64,000 bases of DNA. It comes from UBA2185 sp964564625 (lineage in GTDB: Bacteria; Desulfobacterota; Syntrophia; Syntrophales; UBA2185). The translations under genes were made by a program, and so were the position numbers. The stretch lies in contig CAZMBE010000004.1 in NCBI GenBank assembly GCA_964564625.1, forward strand, positions 62,001 to 126,000, in the 5' to 3' direction. The notes under the pieces were generated by a model. It saw nothing but the letters and a program-made list of their open reading frames with translations, ran no database searches and had not been told where the DNA came from. Positions 7,454 to 15,740 of this stretch are shown piece after piece (positions within the stretch are counted from its first letter, which is position 1; each line of letters opens with the position of its first letter).

Positions 7454-9046
7454 CTACCGTAACCAAAGTCTCAGCAATTCAGCAAATCGCCTTGTATCGG
7501 CGTTGGCCATCTGTCTGACTAACTCTGTTTCGGTCAAGGCCACCATTGATTTATCTCCAATAGCCAAAGGACTGGCTATCCCTTCCAGTTCACCAGGCTG
7601 AGGCAGTTGACCTTCACGTGCGACAAACGAAGGTGTCTTTGCCTTTACCAATAACATCTTGATGAGTGGCTGCAGTACAAAGAGAACCAATAATGCAAGC
7701 ACCGCCAGCATAACGAGATACTTAATTACAGGATAAAACACGGGTACCTTTTCCTGCCATGATCCTTTTACCCCACTTGCTGCATCGAAATCACCCTTAT
7801 TGAAAGGAACATTGGTGATGACAACCTGATCACCCCTTTTGGTGTCAAATCCTGACGCCTTCTTTACCAGTTCTTCAAGATCCGTCAGTTCCTTCTTTGA
7901 TCTCGGCTGGAATTCTTCTACTCCCTTATCATTTTTTACATAAAGCCCGTCTACCAGCACGGCTACTGACAGTTTTTTGATCTCCCCTACAGGCATGACG
8001 GTTTTGCTCACAACTTTATTTATCTCATAATTCACCACTTCATCAAGGCGCTCACTGCCCGGCCCCTGTTTTGTTGCTGTTGTGCTCGTCTGCTTACCTC
8101 CGACGGGCGCAATTGTTGACTGCCCCCCCGCCACTATTGCCCCTGTGCCTGATTTTTGTGACTGCCGCTGCATGCTTCTTACTACAGGCTCTTCAGGATC
8201 ATATTTTTCCTCCGTTTTTTCTGTGATCCGGAAATCAAGGTCCGCCGTCGCCCTCACCACCACTTTTCCCTCACCTACTACTCTTTCAAGCATGGTTTGG
8301 ACTCTGTTCGTAAGATCTTTCTCTATGTTTCTCTGAAACTCTACCTGGGAATTTGACATCCTCGCCAGTTTTGATTCATCCCGTATCGTAGACAATACCT
8401 TGCCGCTGTTATCAACGACCATCACATCGGAAGGATTCATTCCCTCCACAGAGCTTGCCACTAAGTGAACTATCCCATCAATTTGCGGCGGACGTAAGGT
8501 TCTGCCCGACTTTAATTTAAGAATAACAGACGCTGTAGATTTTTTCTGATCTTCTACAAAAAGAGACTTTCTGGGTATCACTAGATGGACCCTGCTCTGT
8601 TGTATTTCATCCAACCCGTTAATAGTTCGGGAAAGCTCTCCTTGAAGAGCCCGTTGGTAATTTAACTGCTGTACGAATTCCGTGGTACCAAAAGATTTAT
8701 TGTCAAATATCTCAAACCCGACTCCTCCGCCCTGGGGTAACCCGGAAGACGCCAGTTCCAGTCTAAGTTCGGAAATCTTTTCAGAGGGAACAAGGATAGA
8801 ATCACCGGTTGCGGACAGCTTATAGGGCACCTTCTTTTCCTGCAATCTCGAGACAATATTTCCCGCATCCTCCGTACTGAGATTGGAAAATAGTACACGA
8901 TATTCAGGTTGACTGGTCCAATAGACCATTGCCCCTATTCCAATACACGTAACCGCTGCAATCGCAAGAATAGACAGCTTTTTCGAAAGTTCTAATGTAG
9001 TGAAGCCTTTCCAAATCTGGCTGAAAAAATTAATGAATGATTCCAT
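7454..9046 (-). CDS. fliF: Flagellar MS-ring protein FliF
   Basis: FliF forms the inner-membrane MS-ring that houses the export gate. The product of about 530 residues has two membrane segments (near residues 20-42 and 440-462) flanking the periplasmic ring-building motifs, including YRVLFSNLS, ALQGELSRTI and VHLVIPRKSLF. The C-terminus (ETELVRQMANADTRRFAELLRLWL) is the FliG-binding tail. The ATG at 9046 follows GGTGGG and is preferred to a GTG nine bases earlier. It sits between fliE and fliG. Confidence 0.95.
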   Translation of the reverse strand: MESFINFFSQIWKGFTTLELSKKLSILAIAAVTCIGIGAMVYWTSQPEYRVLFSNLSTEDAGNIVSRLQEKKVPYKLSATGDSILVPSEKISELRLELASSGLPQGGGVGFEIFDNKSFGTTEFVQQLNYQRALQGELSRTINGLDEIQQSRVHLVIPRKSLFVEDQKKSTASVILKLKSGRTLRPPQIDGIVHLVASSVEGMNPSDVMVVDNSGKVLSTIRDESKLARMSNSQVEFQRNIEKDLTNRVQTMLERVVGEGKVVVRATADLDFRITEKTEEKYDPEEPVVRSMQRQSQKSGTGAIVAGGQSTIAPVGGKQTSTTATKQGPGSERLDEVVNYEINKVVSKTVMPVGEIKKLSVAVLVDGLYVKNDKGVEEFQPRSKKELTDLEELVKKASGFDTKRGDQVVITNVPFNKGDFDAASGVKGSWQEKVPVFYPVIKYLVMLAVLALLVLFVLQPLIKMLLVKAKTPSFVAREGQLPQPGELEGIASPLAIGDKSMVALTETELVRQMANADTRRFAELLRLWLR

Positions 9047-9073
9047 ATTACCCACCGTAAAATTTTAAATATA

Positions 9074-9376
9074 TCACACTTGCATTCTCATAATTTCCTG
9101 ATAGGCTTCTATAATCTTATTGCGCACCTGCATCATTGTTCTGAATGAAAGATCCGCCTTTTCCAGAGCGACTACCGCTTCATGAATGCTTCCAGAATTT
9201 CCCAGTTCAACGTTTGTAATAGCCTGATCCGCATCCAATTGAAGCTGGTTGATTTCATTCAACTTGTTTTTAAGGATGGTGCTGAACTCTGCTTTGCCCT
9301 CTTGGCCGCCTTCCTGTAATTTACCGGCTGTGGTTGAGGACTGTAATGGATTATTTCTAATCGATAAATCACTCAT
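9074..9376 (-). CDS. fliE: Flagellar hook-basal body protein FliE
   Basis: FliE joins the MS-ring to the proximal rod. The 100-residue product has the family C-terminus: AVVALEKADLSFRTMMQVRN followed by KIIEAYQEIMRMQV. The ATG at 9376 has AGGAGGT about nine bases upstream and gives the usual length; a longer frame to 9406 lacks such a signal. It lies between flgC and fliF in the normal order. Confidence 0.93.
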   Translation of the reverse strand: MSDLSIRNNPLQSSTTAGKLQEGGQEGKAEFSTILKNKLNEINQLQLDADQAITNVELGNSGSIHEAVVALEKADLSFRTMMQVRNKIIEAYQEIMRMQV

Positions 9377-9428
9377 GCTCAAATTACCTCCTGTGTATCT
9401 CGGCACGCATCTCTCTTTTTCTTACACC

Positions 9429-9860
9429 CTACTTTCCTATATCCAAGGTCTTGATTGCCATATTCTTCGAGGCATCGAAAGCCGTCACACACGCTTCATA
9501 TGCCCTGTTGGTCAGCATCATATCCACCATTTCCGTCACGACATTAATGTTAGGTATGGCTACGAAACCCCTGGCATCCGCATCTGGATGACCAGGATTA
9601 TGTATCATTTTGACGCTTTCGTCTGCGGCAGCTTCTTCAATACCGTCTACTTTCACCGTTTTTACGGCATCCTTAAGCTGCGAATCAAAACTGTTGTCGA
9701 CAGAATCAGCAGAAAAGACCACTACCTTTCTCTTGTAAGGTCCTCCCTCTGGCGTTCGTGTCGTGTTGACGTTCGCAATGTTGCTGACAATAACATCCAT
9801 CTTCGCTCGCTGGGCCGCGAGCCCGTCTCCACAGATCTTGAAGGGTGTATAAAATTCCAT
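9429..9860 (-). CDS. flgC: Flagellar basal-body rod protein FlgC
   Basis: FlgC is a proximal rod subunit exported by the flagellar type III system. The 143-residue product has the rod-protein N-terminus with AQRAKMDVIVSNIANVNTT and the C-terminal EMVDMMLTNRAYEACVTAFDASK helix, the paired terminal coiled-coil regions shared by axial proteins. The usual glycine-rich central motif VAIPNINVVTEM is present. The gene starts two bases after flgB ends. Confidence 0.95.
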   Translation of the reverse strand: MEFYTPFKICGDGLAAQRAKMDVIVSNIANVNTTRTPEGGPYKRKVVVFSADSVDNSFDSQLKDAVKTVKVDGIEEAAADESVKMIHNPGHPDADARGFVAIPNINVVTEMVDMMLTNRAYEACVTAFDASKNMAIKTLDIGK

Positions 9861-9861
9861 A

Positions 9862-10236
9862 TCACTTCACCTCATTTAAAACAGTCTTGATACTTCTCAA
9901 TTTTCTGCTTAACAGTTCAACAGACAGGTTATACATCAGGTGATTTTCCGCAAGATTTGCCATTTCTTTTTCGACATTAACTCTTTCTTCAGAATCAACA
10001 AAATCACCCTCTATTAAACCAGCATTTACAAACTGGCCGGAGATGTGCTTTTTGTCCGTCTTCGTCAGTTGTTTTTGCATTGCCTCCCCAATGAGACCTT
10101 TGAATTGTAAATCCTTTGATGTGTATTCAGGTGTATCGATATTTGCGATATTTGAACTAATTAACTGATGCTTCTGGGATCGGAAATCCATCATGGAAGT
10201 CAAGATTTTGATTGTTTTTCCGAACAAAAATTCCAC
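9862..10236 (-). CDS. flgB: Flagellar basal-body rod protein FlgB
   Basis: FlgB is the proximal rod subunit next to FliE. The 124-residue product carries the axial-protein motif SSNIANIDTPEYTSKDLQFK and the FlgB C-terminal region VNVEKEMANLAENHLMYN. The start codon is GTG at 10236, with AAAGGAG seven bases upstream. It is the first gene of the basal-body and export operon and is preceded by a sigma-54 type site at 10299-10314. Confidence 0.95.
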   Translation of the reverse strand: MEFLFGKTIKILTSMMDFRSQKHQLISSNIANIDTPEYTSKDLQFKGLIGEAMQKQLTKTDKKHISGQFVNAGLIEGDFVDSEERVNVEKEMANLAENHLMYNLSVELLSRKLRSIKTVLNEVK

Positions 10237-10298
10237 TTAAAAACTCCTTTTTTCGTCTGCTCGTGTAAAATATTTGTGAAAAGTTACATCAAAATACT

Positions 10299-10314
10299 TG
10301 CAAAGCACGTACCA
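10299..10314 (-). promoter_or_regulatory. Sigma-54 promoter of the flgB operon
   Basis: The minus strand reads TGGTACG-TGCT-TTGCA, one mismatch from TGGCACG-N4-TTGCW with correct GG/GC spacing. Transcription would start near 10287, about 50 bases before the flgB GTG. The FlrC-like activator gene lies immediately upstream. Confidence 0.72.
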
Positions 10315-10555
10315 GAGCAAATGCTGTTTCGGGATCTACAAACTTTTAACCCTCATTTCTCAATCATCCGCTAATCCATAATCGAAATAACTAAATTTTA
10401 AACTTTTTTCGACATTAGCCTTTTATTATTATTCAGTGTTTAGGATTTAATAGTGAGTACTTGTCCTTAGTGTATGTTTCGGATTCATAATGTATAGCAA
10501 CCAACCGGGAAAATTTTTCCGGTTCAGCAACGGGGCATTTTTTTGACGAGCATGT
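10315..10555. other. Upstream region of the flgB promoter
   Basis: No gene is present. The A+T-rich stretch lies between the stop of the activator gene and the sigma-54 site, the usual place for enhancer sites of an NtrC-family activator. A hairpin-forming inverted repeat (10503-10524, AACCGG arms) lacks a following T run on the minus strand, so it does not look like a terminator. I could not define activator binding sites. Confidence 0.35.
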
Positions 10556-11914
10556 TCATAAATCTGTCATTTTATACTCATTCAACTTATTGCGCATGGT
10601 ACGAACACTAATACCTAAAATTTTTGAAGCTTTTGTCTTATTCCCGTCAACTTCTTTGAGCGTTTCAAAAATCAGATTTTTTTCAACCTCCCACAATGTG
10701 GATCCTTTAAAAGAAATATCTGCTGAAGCAGCTTCTAAATGTTCTTCTTCCCCCACCTCCAGGTGCAGATGTTCCTCTCTAATTTCATCCCCGTTTACTA
10801 TCAACACTGCCCTCTCAATAATATTCTCGAATTCTCTGACGTTCCCCGGCCATGCATAATTCTTTAATAAACTCATTGCCCCTTCAGATACGACAGGACA
10901 TTTTCGTCCCGTAATTCCGCTGTATTTCTTCAAAAAATAATCACCAAGTAACAGGATATCGCTCATTCTGTTCCTGAGTGGAGGTATGTGAACCGGGATG
11001 ACATTCAGCCGGTAATACAAATCCTCCCTGAACTTTTTTTCAGAAATGTCTTTTTTCAAATCCGAATTTGTCGTGGCAATTATTCTCACGTCAACAGGGA
11101 TGGTTTCTCTCCCTCCCAATCTGTCAATTTCACCCTCCTGGATAGCCCGGAGAAGCTTCGCCTGAAGCTGAATATCCATTTCACTGATTTCATCCAGTAA
11201 TAAAGTCCCCCCGTCGGCCAGCTCGAATTTTCCCGGTCGTTTCTGCAACGCACCGGTAAAAGCACCCTTCTCATACCCAAACATTTCACTTTCCAGCAGT
11301 GTATGCGGAACAGCTGCACAATTCACTGCAATAAAGGGCATATGGGATCTATTGCTATAACGATGAATGTACCGTGCGAACAACTCCTTTCCTGTACCAC
11401 TCTCACCTTGAATCAGGACGCTGGATTTGCTCTTTGACACACACTTGAGTAGTTCAAGAAGTGAAATCATTTTTTTGTCACAGGTGATGATCTCTTTAAA
11501 GGAAGATAGTACTTCTTCCTTAACCTTCTCTTTACCCCGGCCTTCACCATTACTTGAAAATACATTCTTTACAACAGACTCAAGATCTTCCAGGGAAAAA
11601 GGTTTCATGATAAAATCTGAAGCCCCTTCCTTCATCGCTGAAACAGCGGTATTCACAGTCCCATACGCAGTAATAACAATAACATGCGTTTCAGACGAAA
11701 TCTTTTTGACACCGCGAAGTACTTCCATACCGCCCACCTTCGGCATGCGCATATCCGTGATAACCAGATCGTACTTTCCCTTACTAAATTTCCTGAGGGC
11801 ATCTGCACCATCCACGGCGTTGTCTACTTCATACCCGCAACTCAGCAAAGATTCGGATAATGCCATCCGCATGGAAGGGTCATCATCAACAACTAAAACA
11901 GGCTTCCTATTCAT
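10556..11914 (-). CDS. Sigma-54-dependent flagellar response regulator, FlrC/FleR-like
   Basis: An NtrC-family activator of about 452 residues: a receiver domain with the acidic pair (VVDDD) and the phospho-acceptor in VITDMRMP; an AAA+ domain with Walker A GESGTGKE, the sigma-54 contact loop GAFTGA and GGTLLLDEI; and a Fis-type helix-turn-helix near the C-terminus (NKTKASKILGISVRTMRNKL). It overlaps the sensor-kinase gene by a few bases and lies directly upstream of the flgB sigma-54 site, so it probably activates the flagellar middle genes. The ATG at 11914 follows AGGTG; ATG 11920 and GTG 11923 are alternatives. Confidence 0.88.
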   Translation of the reverse strand: MNRKPVLVVDDDPSMRMALSESLLSCGYEVDNAVDGADALRKFSKGKYDLVITDMRMPKVGGMEVLRGVKKISSETHVIVITAYGTVNTAVSAMKEGASDFIMKPFSLEDLESVVKNVFSSNGEGRGKEKVKEEVLSSFKEIITCDKKMISLLELLKCVSKSKSSVLIQGESGTGKELFARYIHRYSNRSHMPFIAVNCAAVPHTLLESEMFGYEKGAFTGALQKRPGKFELADGGTLLLDEISEMDIQLQAKLLRAIQEGEIDRLGGRETIPVDVRIIATTNSDLKKDISEKKFREDLYYRLNVIPVHIPPLRNRMSDILLLGDYFLKKYSGITGRKCPVVSEGAMSLLKNYAWPGNVREFENIIERAVLIVNGDEIREEHLHLEVGEEEHLEAASADISFKGSTLWEVEKNLIFETLKEVDGNKTKASKILGISVRTMRNKLNEYKMTDL

Positions 11915-13223
11915 ATCCATCACCTAAGATACCAAGTCCCTCCACAGTTTCAGTATTCCGGATCCACTGTGTCATAGGGAACATGATACTGAATACTGTT
12001 CCTTCTTTTTCCCTGCTCTCCACATCGATTGCACCTCCATGCATATGGATGATGTTATGGACAATAGCAAGGCCAAGACCCGATCCTCTTTCTCTAGTGC
12101 TGAAAAAAGGATCAAATATTTTTTTTAAGTTATCCCTCGGAATACCGACTCCTGTATCGGATACCCTGACCTCAACATTACCATTACTGCTCCCTTCATG
12201 ATCATGAGACACACTTGTTTCAATAGAAAGACACCCGCCATCCGTCATGGCTTGTATGGAATTTAATAAAATATTGAGAAAAACCTGCTTAAGCATCTCC
12301 GCGTCCCCTCTGATGGAGGGCTCAACATCGGCATACCGCACTGATAATGTTATACTTTCCTGTTTGATAACCGCCTCAGAAAATTGAAGCACTTCCCTTA
12401 CAACATCGTGAATGTTAATATTTCTCATGACGGGATTCCTCTGAGTGGTGAACAACAGGAGGTTGGAAATTTTATTGTCCATATTCTTTACAGAAGTAAT
12501 AATATGTGACAATCTTCCCTGGTATTTTTCATTTTTCATATCCTTCATTAGCAATGAAGCGAATAGCTCTATACTGCCTAGTGGGTTTCTTATTTCATGA
12601 GCGATATTCGCGGCCATATCACCCATCGCCGCAAGTTTTTCTGTTCGCTTTGCCATCTCCTCCAGTTTTTCAATCCTGGTAATATCTCGCAGGATAAAGA
12701 TAGTTCCTATGATTTTACCTTTTTCATCCTTCATGGGAGAGTCAAAAACATCAATGATCCTGTCCTTCAGATTGACTTTTTTCCATGTGTTCTCATTATT
12801 TTCGGTACAAGGCAAAACCATTCGTTCGAAACCGCTCAGGTCATCAAATAAACTCTTAAAATGTTTCCCTGTAACCTGATTCTGAGTAACTCCAAAAAAA
12901 GTTTCGGCACACCTGTTGAGCGTTGTGATGCTTCCGGTAAGATCAGTAACAACCACCCCGGTGGTTAGACTTTCCAGTATATTTCGCAGGTAATTTTTTA
13001 CTTCCTCTTTCTCCGTTATTGTTCGCTTGAGTTCCTGATTTTTATATTCCAATTCCCTATTGATCTCTTCAAACTTCTGCTCGAGATTTGTAAAGGCATG
13101 CTGAAGCCTGACAGTCGCTTGATTAAATTCATTGAATGACTTTTGCAGAAAATGGTAATGGTCACCTGCTATTTCAGATTCATTCATAATTATCCCGTTA
13201 ATCCCTGCATTTTTGTACGTCAT
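11907..13223 (-). CDS. PAS-domain sensor histidine kinase, FlrB/FleS-like
   Basis: The 438-residue product has no clear membrane segment. An N-terminal coiled coil (about 25-80) is followed by a PAS domain (about 85-190). The HisKA domain has the phosphorylated histidine in NIAHEIRNPLGSIELF, and the HATPase domain has N-box NILLNSIQAM and G-boxes DTGVGIP and GSGLGLAIV. It is a cytoplasmic kinase like FlrB, partner of the downstream activator. Its start overlaps the stop of the upstream TPR gene (ATGA); an alternative ATG lies 36 bases further on. Confidence 0.87.
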   Translation of the reverse strand: MTYKNAGINGIIMNESEIAGDHYHFLQKSFNEFNQATVRLQHAFTNLEQKFEEINRELEYKNQELKRTITEKEEVKNYLRNILESLTTGVVVTDLTGSITTLNRCAETFFGVTQNQVTGKHFKSLFDDLSGFERMVLPCTENNENTWKKVNLKDRIIDVFDSPMKDEKGKIIGTIFILRDITRIEKLEEMAKRTEKLAAMGDMAANIAHEIRNPLGSIELFASLLMKDMKNEKYQGRLSHIITSVKNMDNKISNLLLFTTQRNPVMRNINIHDVVREVLQFSEAVIKQESITLSVRYADVEPSIRGDAEMLKQVFLNILLNSIQAMTDGGCLSIETSVSHDHEGSSNGNVEVRVSDTGVGIPRDNLKKIFDPFFSTRERGSGLGLAIVHNIIHMHGGAIDVESREKEGTVFSIMFPMTQWIRNTETVEGLGILGDGYE

Positions 13224-15376
13224 TGTTGTATTAACGCATACTTATCATGCCAGCTGTATTCTCTTAATGCGTGATCAGCAATATTTGACCAGAAGCCTTC
13301 ACCGCCCTTGGTTTTTAACTCCGAAAATTTTTTGTCTGCCATGTCTGATTCTCTCAATTCTGCATATCCCCGCCCCATACTGTAGATTGTCCATAGGTTT
13401 TCATGTCTTTCATGCTTAACCAGAGATTGTTTATATATAGATATCGCTTCGCCATATCTCCCACCCTCAAACAAACAGTCTCCCAGGCCTCTATATGAAT
13501 CAATAATAACTTCTACAGGATATTTTTGACTTTCCTTGTTATAGATTTCTATAGCCTTTTGATAACTGCTTATAGCCAATGGCAGTGATTTAATTGCTTT
13601 CATGCATTCAGCGTAATTCAGATAGACCAACGCCATACCTTCCATACTTTCGCCAGAGGACAAAAGCTTAGAATAATAGAGCGCAGACTTTTCAAACTGA
13701 CCTTTTTTAAAGTAGACGTTCCCAAGAATTCTGCTCATTTGCTTATGCATAGGGTTTTCGGGTACATAAGATTTTACTGTTCCCTTAGATCTGTTTTTAC
13801 AGTTATGGGATATCGATTTTCGCTCTGCTTCTGAGGAAATCGCCGACAATTGCTGTAACACTCTTTCGATATTATCATAATTTCCCCTTTCACATTCAGT
13901 GTCAGCGATAGCCAGCAAAATCTTATTTCTATCAATAATGCTGCAGGAGGTCTTCAATAGCTTTTCAAACACTTCCATCGCTTCATTATGAAGTCTCAGC
14001 CTTTTCAGACTGTCACCCATTAGGTAAGACATTTTAAAATTATCTCCTGTGATAAGACCTTTATCGCGGGACTTAAAATATATATCAGCCAGTGCCAGAT
14101 AATCCCCTTTTGCATAATTCTCTTCTACAAGGCGGTCAGTAGTCATAATAATATATTTTATGGCTTCTGCCTTGTATTTGCCTTGGGAAAACTGAGAGAG
14201 CAATTGTCTGTACGCATCAAAGCTCTCTTTATATCTGTTGTTTTTAAACAAAATGAATCCTTTTTGAAACAGTAAATCCTCCGCATATTTGCCAGTTGGA
14301 AATTTAGCGAGCATATCCTTATATGTCTGGAGCGGATCGATGTAATTCTGCATCCCTTGGAAATACTGAGGCACCTTCATTCCCGGTTTCTTCACACCTG
14401 TGTTCGCCATCATAATAGCGCTTTCCATTGCTTCACTGCTGTTGGGATATCTTTCTATGACGAGACTGAACATCTTGAGGGCAAGGTGAAGTTGATCAAG
14501 CTCCACTAGTGATCGGGCAGCGTAGAAGAGACCTCTTTTGCAGTTTTCACTGTCCGTGAAGGCATTACTATAAAAGAAAAAGATTCTCAGGGCATCGCGA
14601 TATTTCATACTCCGGAAGTAATGAAAGCCAAGATTCAACAGGACATCTTCGGGAATATTTTCCAAGTCAGGCCATTTATCCAAGGCATCCCGATACCATC
14701 TTTCTGCCACATCTTCCTTATGACCCTGAGAGTAACAATCACCCAGGCTAAAATACGCCTTTTTTGCATATTCTCCTGCAGGAAATTTACGCACATATTC
14801 TTCATACTTTAGTGCAGCTTCATCAAATTTCTTCATTTTGTAGAACATATCGCCCATTCTGAATACAGCCTCCGGAACGTGAGGAGAATCGGGATTGGCT
14901 ACACAGAAATTATCAAATTCCCGTATTGCTTCATAATAGAAATTCAATACTGCATAACTATCGGCCACCCTGTATAAAGCAATCGCATTTTCATCACGAG
15001 AACTCGGGTATTTCTGCATGATATTTTTATATAGATCGGATGCGGTATGGAGATTTTTTTTCTCTCCTTTTAAACCAAGAAAATAATGACAGTCTGCTAT
15101 ATAGCGCAGAAACCTTTCCTTGTCAGGAGACTCATCAGGTTCATTCTTCACAAGCGATTTAAATTTTTCCAAAGCATCCTCATATACCCCTGATTGATAA
15201 TCCACCATGGCTTGATCAAATAAACGGTTATCAGATTTAGTGTACTGATCAGCTGCGATATGCTCCGAGGAACCTTTATTCTTCGTATATTCCTTATTAT
15301 CGCCGCCTTCAGTGAATCCGCTTAATCGGCATATCAGAATCAATATTAGCAAGGGTAAGATTACAAATTTCTTCAT
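13220..15376 (-). CDS. Exported TPR-repeat protein linked to flagellar regulators
   Basis: The 718-residue product starts with a signal-like hydrophobic segment (about residues 3-20) and then consists of many tetratricopeptide-type helical repeats, for example VAVADSYAVLNFYYEAIREF-type units and YPNSSEAMES. It is therefore probably a periplasmic or membrane-attached scaffold. It is the first gene of the operon with the sensor kinase and activator, overlapping the kinase gene by four bases, and a sigma-54 type site precedes it. The context suggests a role in sensing or assembly of the flagellum; the family was not recognised beyond the TPR fold. Confidence 0.65.
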   Translation of the reverse strand: MKKFVILPLLILILICRLSGFTEGGDNKEYTKNKGSSEHIAADQYTKSDNRLFDQAMVDYQSGVYEDALEKFKSLVKNEPDESPDKERFLRYIADCHYFLGLKGEKKNLHTASDLYKNIMQKYPSSRDENAIALYRVADSYAVLNFYYEAIREFDNFCVANPDSPHVPEAVFRMGDMFYKMKKFDEAALKYEEYVRKFPAGEYAKKAYFSLGDCYSQGHKEDVAERWYRDALDKWPDLENIPEDVLLNLGFHYFRSMKYRDALRIFFFYSNAFTDSENCKRGLFYAARSLVELDQLHLALKMFSLVIERYPNSSEAMESAIMMANTGVKKPGMKVPQYFQGMQNYIDPLQTYKDMLAKFPTGKYAEDLLFQKGFILFKNNRYKESFDAYRQLLSQFSQGKYKAEAIKYIIMTTDRLVEENYAKGDYLALADIYFKSRDKGLITGDNFKMSYLMGDSLKRLRLHNEAMEVFEKLLKTSCSIIDRNKILLAIADTECERGNYDNIERVLQQLSAISSEAERKSISHNCKNRSKGTVKSYVPENPMHKQMSRILGNVYFKKGQFEKSALYYSKLLSSGESMEGMALVYLNYAECMKAIKSLPLAISSYQKAIEIYNKESQKYPVEVIIDSYRGLGDCLFEGGRYGEAISIYKQSLVKHERHENLWTIYSMGRGYAELRESDMADKKFSELKTKGGEGFWSNIADHALREYSWHDKYALIQQ

Positions 15377-15431
15377 ACATTAAAATCTACACAGTGTATT
15401 CGAGATAAATAGCATATCAGCAACAAGCATG

Positions 15432-15447
15432 AGCAATTTACATACCA
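15432..15447 (-). promoter_or_regulatory. Probable sigma-54 promoter of the TPR-kinase-activator operon
   Basis: The minus strand reads TGGTATG-TAAA-TTGCT. The essential GG and GC are spaced as required and the site differs from the -24/-12 consensus at two positions, both pyrimidine transitions also seen in the two other flagellar sites of this window. Transcription would begin near 15420, about 45 bases before the start codon. Confidence 0.55.
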
Positions 15448-15740
15448 TCTGTCAAAAACAGTCTATCCCTTTTAATTACAGCAGAATACAAGATGTTATC
15501 CTTCTCTGACAGACAATGTAAAAACATCATTCACGTCAAATAGCTATCATTCAAGCCAATTTTTTGACCAGCAGAACATAGTATTTTGCGGATACAAATA
15601 CTTTGACCGGACATGCTGGAAAACAAATCAAGAAAGCACTCTGTGTGTGTCGGTAAAGGCTTTGATTTTCTAGATTATATAAGATTGGGACGGTTAGATA
15701 AAAAACAAAAAAAGTTGATGACCTGTTATATCATGAATAT
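15448..15740. other. Gene-free stretch between the two NtrC-type regulator units
   Basis: No supported gene is present on either strand. It lies between the end of the second NtrC-type regulator gene and the sigma-54 site of the TPR operon, so it may hold activator binding sites; none could be defined by eye. No hairpin with a T run was found after the regulator gene. Confidence 0.35.

Noticed and set aside
9249..9890. Plus-strand frame of 213 codons opposite fliE and flgC
   Set aside because: Antisense to two clear rod genes; the composition is not protein-like and no ribosome site is present.
10503..10524. Hairpin after the FlrC-like gene as a terminator
   Set aside because: The stem is good, but no T run follows on the minus strand, so it is not called a terminator.
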